Below, piece by piece: positions 57,846-64,000 of a stretch of 64,000 nucleotides of DNA. Each line of letters starts with the position of its first letter. The first letter of the stretch is position 1. The notes under the pieces were generated by a model that saw nothing but the letters and a program-made list of their open reading frames with translations, was not told where the DNA came from and ran no database searches. Made by a program: the position numbers and the translations under genes. Where the stretch lies: assembly GCA_011050085.1 (NCBI GenBank), contig DRGL01000023.1, positions 1 to 64,000 of the forward strand, in the 5' to 3' direction. This stretch comes from Pricia antarctica (lineage in GTDB: Bacteria; Bacteroidota; Bacteroidia; Flavobacteriales; Flavobacteriaceae).

Positions 57846-59374
57846 TGTACCTCACCCATTAAGCGCTTGATGAATGGTGAGGCCAATAATACCAGAATTC
57901 CGGCTCCCAAAGCATATTCAGCGATCAATTGAAAACCATCGGTGTATACCGTCAAGGTTTCAAATCCGCCAACATTTTTATCGGTACTCTCTATGGCCAA
58001 CTGCTGGCCAATAAAACCGACCACCTGAAAAGCAAAGGCAACTGCCAAAAACCAAACGCCCATCATGAATGCAACGATGCGTTTTGGAGATAAATCGGTA
58101 ATCTTCGAAAGTCCTACAGGAGACATAAAAAGCTCGCCCAAGGAAATTAAAAAATACATTAACAAAAGATAGGCAAATGGAACAAGACCATCGGCGTTGG
58201 CACTGGCGCCACTCAAAGAAAGAATATAAAAGCTAATACCCGCAAATAACAAACCGAAGCCAAATTTATAGGGTGTTCTCGGGTTCAGTCCTTTTTTACT
58301 CAAAAACGTCCACATCAATGATATGGGTATGGCTAAAATTATTATCCACATTGAATTTAATGAGTTTGTTTGAGCCGCCGACATCAAAGTGAGTTCAACA
58401 TTTCGCGAGGCGAATAGCGTAATAACACTTCCTGAAAGCTCGTGAAAGCCCCAAAAAATAGTCATGAAAAATGTAATCAAAATGGCAACAAAAAGTTTTT
58501 TACGCTCATCAAGCGTAGCTTGATACATGATGTATCCCAGATAAACGATTATGGCAACACCTATTAATTTGAAAATGACATTAACGATATTTTGGTCGCC
58601 CAAGAAAGTACCCGGATCACCTAAAGATTTATATGCTGAAAGCAAATATGCTATTAAAGGTGCCGACAAAACAGCAAGTACCGGAATAAGAATACCTTGT
58701 TTTATGCCCAACACTTTTTTAGACATTACATGTTGGTTCGGTGGCAGTCCCCTTTCACCAAAAACATTACTTTGAATTCCTCTCCAAAAAACAACTAGGC
58801 CTGTTAACATACCGACACCGGCGAGACCAAAACCGTAGTGCCATCCGTATTCATAGGCCAACCATCCGCATAAAAGTGGCGCAATCCATCCACCAATGTT
58901 TATACCCATATAAAAAATGGTGAACCCTGAATCTTTTTTAGGGTCACCATGTGGATATAAAGTACCAACGAATGTGGAGATATTCGGTTTAAAGAAACCG
59001 TTGCCCACAATAATTAAAGCCAGCGCCAAAAAGAAGGCAATATCGTTCTGAATAGCCAACACAAAATGTCCTATAGACATCAATGTACCTCCTAAAAAAA
59101 TAGAGTTACGCATCCCTAGAATCTGATCGGAAATTCGTCCGCCGATTACAGTAGACGCATACACCAACGAACCGTAGGATGCATAGACCGCCGCAGTGGC
59201 AAAATCGCGTTCCGCTAAGGCTTCGAATATAACATTGACCATGTAAAGGGTCAGTAAGGCGCGCATGCCATAAAAGCTAAAACGCTCCCATAATTCAGCA
59301 AAAAACAGATAGAAAAGACCTTTGGGATGGCCGAACAACTGTGGTTGTTCGGTAAACTCGTTTTGGGTTTCCAT
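57842..59374 (-). CDS. POT/PTR2-family proton-coupled di-/tripeptide transporter
   Basis: This about 510-residue MFS-type transporter imports small peptides with protons. The N-terminus has the family LFGHPKGLFYLFFAELWERFSFYGMRALL pattern including the ExxERFxYY-like ELWERFSFYG, then GGRISDQILG and FYMGINIGGWIAPLL. About 12-14 TM helices follow. The start at the ATG at 59374 (METQNEF) fits family N-termini; an ATG at 59410 is also possible and would overlap the peptidase stop by 17 bases. It is downstream of and probably co-transcribed with the DPP-IV-type peptidase. Confidence 0.93.
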   Translation of the reverse strand: METQNEFTEQPQLFGHPKGLFYLFFAELWERFSFYGMRALLTLYMVNVIFEALAERDFATAAVYASYGSLVYASTVIGGRISDQILGMRNSIFLGGTLMSIGHFVLAIQNDIAFFLALALIIVGNGFFKPNISTFVGTLYPHGDPKKDSGFTIFYMGINIGGWIAPLLCGWLAYEYGWHYGFGLAGVGMLTGLVVFWRGIQSNVFGERGLPPNQHVMSKKVLGIKQGILIPVLAVLSAPLIAYLLSAYKSLGDPGTFLGDQNIVNVIFKLIGVAIIVYLGYIMYQATLDERKKLFVAILITFFMTIFWGFHELSGSVITLFASRNVELTLMSAAQTNSLNSMWIIILAIPISLMWTFLSKKGLNPRTPYKFGFGLLFAGISFYILSLSGASANADGLVPFAYLLLMYFLISLGELFMSPVGLSKITDLSPKRIVAFMMGVWFLAVAFAFQVVGFIGQQLAIESTDKNVGGFETLTVYTDGFQLIAEYALGAGILVLLASPFIKRLMGEVH

Positions 59375-59393
59375 AAAAGCTAAAGTTTTGTTT

Positions 59394-61559
59394 TCAAAGG
59401 TTTTCGACAATGAACTTTGTCATCTTATTAAATAGGTGCACCCGCGTCATGCCGCCATAAATTCCATGGTTTTTATCAGGATAAATGGCCATGTCGAAAG
59501 GTTTGTTGGCCTGTACCAAGGCTTCAATCATTCGCATGGAATTCTGCACGTGTACGTTATCATCGCCCGAGCCGTGTATCAACAAGTAGTTTCCCTTGAG
59601 CATTTCCGGGTAATTGAAAGGGGAATTGTCGTCGTATCCACTAGGGTTCTCTTCAGGAGTGCGCATGAAACGTTCAGTATAAATGCTATCATAAAAACGC
59701 CAGGAAGTTACCGGCGCAACAGCAATAGCCGTTTCAAATACCTCGTTACCCTTAAGTATAGAATTGGTTGCCATATGCCCACCAAAGCTCCATCCCCAAA
59801 TACCTGTACGCTTCTCATCGATATAAGGTAGTTCACTCAGTTTTTCGGCCGCGGCTATTTGATCTTCGGTCTCATATTTTACCAAATTCAAATAAGTCGA
59901 CTTCTTAAAATCACGACCTTTGAAACCAGTGCCCCGACCATCGACGCAAGCTATGACGTAGCCTTTAGCGGCTAAAACCTCGTGCCAGTAATCCCTATCA
60001 TTATACCATTGGTTGGCAACGCTCTGTGATCCTGGACCGCTATATTGATACATTAAAAGCGGATACTTTTTATTGGCGTCAAAACCTACAGGTTTGATTT
60101 GGTACATATTCAGTTCGTTACCATTTATGGTAATCGTTGAAAATTCTTTAGGCTGAAATACGTAGGACTTTAATTTTGCCAATAAGGCCTCGTTATTTTT
60201 AATTTCTTTGATCTGTTTGCCGCTTAAGGCCTTGTGTAAGGTATATACCGGAGGGGTTGTCGCACTTGAAAAGGTGTTTATAAAATAAGTGAAATCGGCA
60301 CTGAAGTCTGCCGAATTGGTGCCTTCTTCGGCAGCAAGCGCTTTTTTATTCCTACCATCGCTTTCGATACTATAAACCCCACGATTGATCGAACCGTTCT
60401 CGGTAGACTGATAGTATACCTTATCCTTTTCTTGATCGTAACCGAAATAACGGGTAACTTCCCAAGCACCCTTGGTTATCTGGTTCATCAGTTTGCCATC
60501 TTGACCATATAGATAGATGTGATTGTACCCATCTTGCTCACTGGTCCAAATAAAACTGTCATCGGGTAAAAAGGTAAGGTCATCGGTTACGTCAACGTAA
60601 GCCTCGTCTTTTTCTTCATGCAAAAGTGATACTGAATTGTCTTTGGCATTCACCGCATGCAGTTTCAAATCGTTCTGATGGCGATTCAGCGTTTGCACGC
60701 TAAGATAATCGGCATTATTCATCCATTGCATCCGTGGAATATAATACGGATTTCCTAAGTCTACCTTTGAGGTGGTTTTCGACGCCAAGTCAAAGAGATG
60801 CAAGGTTACCACCGAATTGTTCTCTCCAGCTTTAGGATATTTAAAAGTTTCTTGGGAAGGATAAAGATTCTCGCCAAATATGTCCATAGAAAATTCGGGT
60901 ACCTCGGTCTCATCAAAACGCAGAAAGGCGATTCTAGTTCCATCGGAATTCCACGAAAAGGCCCGTACAAAGGCAAATTCTTCTTCATAGACCCAATCGG
61001 TTACGCCATTTATAATTTTATTTTTCACCCCATCTGTTGTAATCTGCTCCGATTTTTTGGATGAAATATCAAATACATACAAATTATTGTCGGTCACATA
61101 GGCAACTTTTTTTCCGTCAGGCGATAAGGCAGGTTCGCGTATTTTATTATCGGAAATACGGGTCAGCGCCTTCGAGTCGACATCATAGACGTAAAAAATA
61201 CCTAAAGTGGACCGTCGAAAAATAGATTCTACCTCGGTGGCCAAAAGTATTTTCGATTCATCATCATTGAATGCATAGGATGAAAAACTTTGAATTTCAG
61301 GTAAATCTGCTGAACTTAGTACAGTACCCACCTTCTTCAAGGTAGCATAATCATATTTGTCGATACTGCTATTGCCCGTAGACCTATCGGTGTTCAACAC
61401 AGTATACTGTTTGCCGTTTTCTAGGGAGCGTAGTGCATCGAGCCCCTCGGTACGGAAGGCCCCATTATAAATTTCCTCTACGGTTATTGGAGTGTCTTGA
61501 CCGTTCGAAACGGCCATCAAACCGAAACATAAAAATAGGAGAACGTTGAATTTTTTCAT
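59394..61559 (-). CDS. DPP-IV-type S9 prolyl peptidase
   Basis: This 721-residue exported serine peptidase has a signal peptide (residues 1-20, ending SNGQ), a beta-propeller of the DPP4 N-terminal type (DWVYEEEFAF holds the Glu pair that binds the substrate N-terminus) and an alpha/beta-hydrolase domain. The catalytic Ser591 is in WGWSFGGHMA, Asp at 666-667 in HGSGDDNVH and His698 in DKNHGIYGG. It should release X-Pro or X-Ala dipeptides from peptides in the periplasm, feeding the peptide transporter encoded downstream. Confidence 0.95.
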   Translation of the reverse strand: MKKFNVLLFLCFGLMAVSNGQDTPITVEEIYNGAFRTEGLDALRSLENGKQYTVLNTDRSTGNSSIDKYDYATLKKVGTVLSSADLPEIQSFSSYAFNDDESKILLATEVESIFRRSTLGIFYVYDVDSKALTRISDNKIREPALSPDGKKVAYVTDNNLYVFDISSKKSEQITTDGVKNKIINGVTDWVYEEEFAFVRAFSWNSDGTRIAFLRFDETEVPEFSMDIFGENLYPSQETFKYPKAGENNSVVTLHLFDLASKTTSKVDLGNPYYIPRMQWMNNADYLSVQTLNRHQNDLKLHAVNAKDNSVSLLHEEKDEAYVDVTDDLTFLPDDSFIWTSEQDGYNHIYLYGQDGKLMNQITKGAWEVTRYFGYDQEKDKVYYQSTENGSINRGVYSIESDGRNKKALAAEEGTNSADFSADFTYFINTFSSATTPPVYTLHKALSGKQIKEIKNNEALLAKLKSYVFQPKEFSTITINGNELNMYQIKPVGFDANKKYPLLMYQYSGPGSQSVANQWYNDRDYWHEVLAAKGYVIACVDGRGTGFKGRDFKKSTYLNLVKYETEDQIAAAEKLSELPYIDEKRTGIWGWSFGGHMATNSILKGNEVFETAIAVAPVTSWRFYDSIYTERFMRTPEENPSGYDDNSPFNYPEMLKGNYLLIHGSGDDNVHVQNSMRMIEALVQANKPFDMAIYPDKNHGIYGGMTRVHLFNKMTKFIVENL

Positions 61560-61730
61560 AGGAAGTTAAAAATAGATTAAATCATTCAAGTTTAGTGATA
61601 TTTTTAAAAATAAATGAGGTAAACATGGGATTTATAAGAAGCACTTTGACGCCTAATACCTTAGCTTTTCTATTGCCAATAAAAGAAAGATGCTTCCGAA
61701 ACAGTTAAACTTAGCTTTTCTGTAATCTAC

Positions 61731-61738
61731 TATTTTTG
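61731..61738 (+). promoter_or_regulatory. Candidate -7 box for the HMG-CoA reductase gene
   Basis: TATTTTTG followed by C matches TAnnTTTG, 55 bases upstream of the ATG. No -33 TTG is found. Confidence 0.4.
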
Positions 61739-61793
61739 CCTTCATTTCACATTTGGGGGTAATCAGTATCTTTACCTTTAGAAACCGATTGCT

Positions 61794-63113
61794 ATGACCA
61801 AACCCATCGAGGGATTCTCGAAACTGACCAAAGCCGAAAAACTGGATTGGATTACTGCCAACTTCACCGATAATCCTGAAGCTGCAAAAGAGGTATTGAG
61901 ACGCTACTGGCACCCCGATAAAAAAGTACAGCATTTGCACGATGAGTTCATCGAAAATACCTTGACCAATTATTATTTGCCTTTCGGCATTTCCCCCAAC
62001 TTTCTTATCAACGATACTCTTTACGCCATTCCTATGGCTATAGAAGAAAGTTCGGTTATAGCGGCCGCGAGTAAGGCTGCAAAATTTTGGCTGACGCGGG
62101 GAGGCTTTAAAGCCACGGTAATCGGTACCGAAAAAATTGGACAGGTACACTTAATGTACTCAGGAAACAAAGAAAGATTAAAAAACTTTTTTGAGGAAAT
62201 TCAGCCAAGATTATATGCCGATGCCGCTTCGATTACAAAAAACATGGAAAAACGGGGCGGTGGAATAACGGCTATAGCGTTAAGGGATAAGACAAATATT
62301 CTTGAAAATTATTATCAGTTGCATTGCACCTTCGAGACCTTGGACGCGATGGGCGCCAATTTTATTAATTCTTGTCTAGAGCAGTTTGCTGCCACACTAA
62401 AGGACGGAGCACAGCAGTACTCCACTTTTACAGAAACAGAGAAAAATCTTGAAGTGGTCATGGCCATATTATCTAATTATGTACCTAATTGTTTGGTTCG
62501 TGCCGAGGTGAGCTGCCCTATTGATCAACTTAACGTTGGCGAAAAGATATCATCAGAAGATTTTGCCAAAAAGATGGTCAGGGCGGTAGAAATTGCCAAG
62601 GTGGAGCCCCATCGTGCCGTAACCCATAATAAAGGTATTATGAACGGTATCGACGCCGTAATTTTAGCTACTGGTAACGATTTTAGGGCAGTAGAAGCGG
62701 GCATTCATGCCTATGCTGCCAAAGACGGGCAGTATTCCAGTCTTACCCATGCCGAAGTTGAGAACGGTATATTTCGATTTTGGATAGAAGTTCCACTGGC
62801 ACTTGGAACGGTAGGCGGATTAACCAGCCTGCATCCGCTTGTAAAATTGGCGTTAGAAATTCTTGGGAAGCCCTCCGCAGAAACATTAATGCAGATTGTA
62901 GCGGTCGCGGGATTGGCGCAGAATTTTGCGGCCTTACGCTCACTTGTGACCACCGGCATTCAAGAAGGTCATATGAAGATGCATTTACTGAACATTCTAA
63001 ATCAATTGGGGGCTACAGAAGATGAAAAAGTAACGTTGACCGAACACTTTAAGAAAAACGCGGCAACACATAGCGCAGTGGTAACGGCATTTAAGAAGTT
63101 AAGAACGTCATAA
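61794..63113 (+). CDS. Hydroxymethylglutaryl-CoA reductase (class II type)
   Basis: This 439-residue class II HMG-CoA reductase interconverts HMG-CoA and mevalonate. It lacks the membrane region of class I enzymes. The conserved Glu lies in AIEESSVIAAASKAAKFW (84-85), the Lys in VTHNKGIMNGIDAVILATGNDFRAVEAG together with the catalytic Asp, and the C-terminal His in GHMKMHLLNI. Class II enzymes are often named degradative, but the overlap with a GHMP kinase gene (TAATG) and the flavobacterial setting point to mevalonate biosynthesis for isoprenoids. Confidence 0.94.
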   Translation: MTKPIEGFSKLTKAEKLDWITANFTDNPEAAKEVLRRYWHPDKKVQHLHDEFIENTLTNYYLPFGISPNFLINDTLYAIPMAIEESSVIAAASKAAKFWLTRGGFKATVIGTEKIGQVHLMYSGNKERLKNFFEEIQPRLYADAASITKNMEKRGGGITAIALRDKTNILENYYQLHCTFETLDAMGANFINSCLEQFAATLKDGAQQYSTFTETEKNLEVVMAILSNYVPNCLVRAEVSCPIDQLNVGEKISSEDFAKKMVRAVEIAKVEPHRAVTHNKGIMNGIDAVILATGNDFRAVEAGIHAYAAKDGQYSSLTHAEVENGIFRFWIEVPLALGTVGGLTSLHPLVKLALEILGKPSAETLMQIVAVAGLAQNFAALRSLVTTGIQEGHMKMHLLNILNQLGATEDEKVTLTEHFKKNAATHSAVVTAFKKLRTS

Positions 63114-64000
63114 TGCCGCATTCTTTCTACAGCAACGGAAAACTATTGATTACTGGCGAATATGCCGTGCTAGATGGCGCCTTGAGCTTGGCCCTACCCA
63201 CAAGCTTCGGACAGTCGTTATCAGTTCAGGAAATTAACAGCTTCGAATTACGTTGGCGGAGTTTGGACAAAGACGGAAAAGTTTGGTTTGAAAACACATT
63301 CGACCTAAATCCAGCCGAAAAAACATCAAGCGGGCAAAGTATTTTTACCCCCAACCTCAATACTGGTCAAGATAGGTCTTCAAAAATGGTCGCGATAGCC
63401 GAAACCTTATCGAAAATTTTAAGGGAAGCACAAGCCTTAAATCCAGAATGGTTAAATAGGAATATTGGGTATTCCGTCGAAACCAAATTGAGCTTTCCCC
63501 GTGATTGGGGTCTAGGATCTTCCTCTACTTTGATTAATAATATTGCCCAATGGGCGGAAGTCGATGCATATCAATTGTTATGGAATGCATTTACAGGAAG
63601 TGGGTACGATATCGCCTGTGCACAAAAATATCATCCTATAGCATATCGCCTGAACAAAGGAAAACCAATTATTACTGAAATTGACTTTAATCCAACTTTT
63701 CAAGACCATCTTTATTTTATCCATCTAAACAAAAAACAGAGCAGCCGAGAGGGTATTGCAACGTATCGAAAAAAGAATTTTGACAAAACCATGGTGCTGG
63801 AAAAAGTGTCTGGTATCACAGAAAAAACAATAGTATGCAAAAGCCTTTCTGAATTTGAAACGCTAATGAACCAGCATGAAACGCTGCTTTCCCAAAGCCT
63901 TGGAATGCCTACCGTAAAAGAAACATTATTCCCCAATTTCCGGGGAACAGTTAAAAGTCTAGGGGCATGGGGCGGCGATTTTGTTTTAGCGACCGGTGAC
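63113..64000 (+). CDS. GYDIA-family GHMP kinase (mevalonate-pathway-like), 3' end cut by window
   Basis: The frame opens at the ATG that shares a base with the HMG-CoA reductase stop and runs past the window end, giving 296 codons without a stop. The start MPHSFYSNGKLLITGEYAVLDGA is typical of GHMP kinases, the ATP-binding motif GLGSSS is at 133-138, and GYDIA, the motif naming this family, is at 164-168. By position it probably phosphorylates mevalonate or a later intermediate; the exact step is unsure. The family normally adds about ten more residues after the visible end. Confidence 0.9.
   Translation, partial: MPHSFYSNGKLLITGEYAVLDGALSLALPTSFGQSLSVQEINSFELRWRSLDKDGKVWFENTFDLNPAEKTSSGQSIFTPNLNTGQDRSSKMVAIAETLSKILREAQALNPEWLNRNIGYSVETKLSFPRDWGLGSSSTLINNIAQWAEVDAYQLLWNAFTGSGYDIACAQKYHPIAYRLNKGKPIITEIDFNPTFQDHLYFIHLNKKQSSREGIATYRKKNFDKTMVLEKVSGITEKTIVCKSLSEFETLMNQHETLLSQSLGMPTVKETLFPNFRGTVKSLGAWGGDFVLATGD

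Noticed and set aside
47957-61789. A shared 15-base string TTTAGAAACCGATTG after msrA and before the HMG-CoA reductase gene
   Set aside because: A few identical 15-mers are expected by chance in 64 kb, and nothing else links the two places.

Overview
The window comes from a member of the Bacteroidota, very probably a marine Flavobacteriaceae (Maribacter/Zobellia-like; genus not resolvable by eye). The evidence is a complete gldK-gldL-gldM-gldN cluster (type IX secretion and gliding), many lipoproteins with a Cys followed by acidic or Ser/Asn residues, TAnnTTTG-type -7 boxes, almost no Shine-Dalgarno sequences, a head-GIN protein, and an HMG-CoA reductase next to a GYDIA-type GHMP kinase. It is almost wholly chromosomal core genome. 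I see no rRNA, tRNA, CRISPR array, insertion sequence, phage or integrase.

Layout. 1-4.7 kb: YceI-like protein, SUMF1-fold lipoprotein, a 0.7 kb non-coding stretch with a dyad and a possible gene relic, head-GIN protein, small zinc-ribbon protein and a Gfo/Idh/MocA oxidoreductase. 4.8-10.6 kb: a tripartite RND efflux operon (adaptor, pump, TolC-like channel) read on the minus strand. 11-15.8 kb: secreted plant-type LRR protein, ABC-F ATPase, DUF983 protein, DAO-type FAD oxidoreductase. 16-25 kb: minus-strand block topA, degenerate arginase-fold protein, gldK, gldL, gldM, gldN, bounded by strong hairpin terminators. 25-27.2 kb: LVIVD-type beta-propeller lipoprotein and a methyltransferase. 27.3-34.4 kb: plus-strand run miaB, sigma-54 activator, lptE, TPR-like protein, secG, groES, groEL. 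34.7-38.2 kb: unknown lipoprotein, fRMsr-like GAF protein, purH. 38.4-44.2 kb: the rod-shape operon mreB-mreC-mreD-mrdA-rodA. 44.3-50.1 kb: anchored nuclease, arylsulfotransferase lipoprotein, msrB-msrA, a divergent MsrA paralogue and uxuA. 50.4-61.6 kb: C-terminal processing protease, surE, small membrane protein, lpxB, NlpC/P60 lipoprotein, ComEC, POT peptide transporter and DPP-IV-type peptidase. 61.8 kb to the end: HMG-CoA reductase and a GHMP kinase cut by the window edge.

How the genes work together. The GldL/GldM motor with the GldK/GldN ring drives type IX secretion. MreBCD/PBP2/RodA run side-wall synthesis. LptE, LpxB and SecG serve envelope biogenesis beside a sigma-54 activator and the GroESL chaperonin. 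The DPP-IV peptidase feeds di- and tripeptides to the overlapping POT transporter gene. MsrA, MsrB, fRMsr and the MsrA paralogue form a methionine-sulfoxide repair theme. HMGR and the GHMP kinase belong to a biosynthetic mevalonate pathway.

No obviously new multi-gene system is visible. The best leads are the arginase-fold gene with substituted metal ligands directly upstream of gldK, the MsrA paralogue with a rebuilt active site, the three perfect dyads in the gap before it, the tandem repeats upstream of the unknown lipoprotein, and dyads in the gldK-gldL and miaB-sigma-54 gaps. Functions are assigned by reading motifs; no database search was run.
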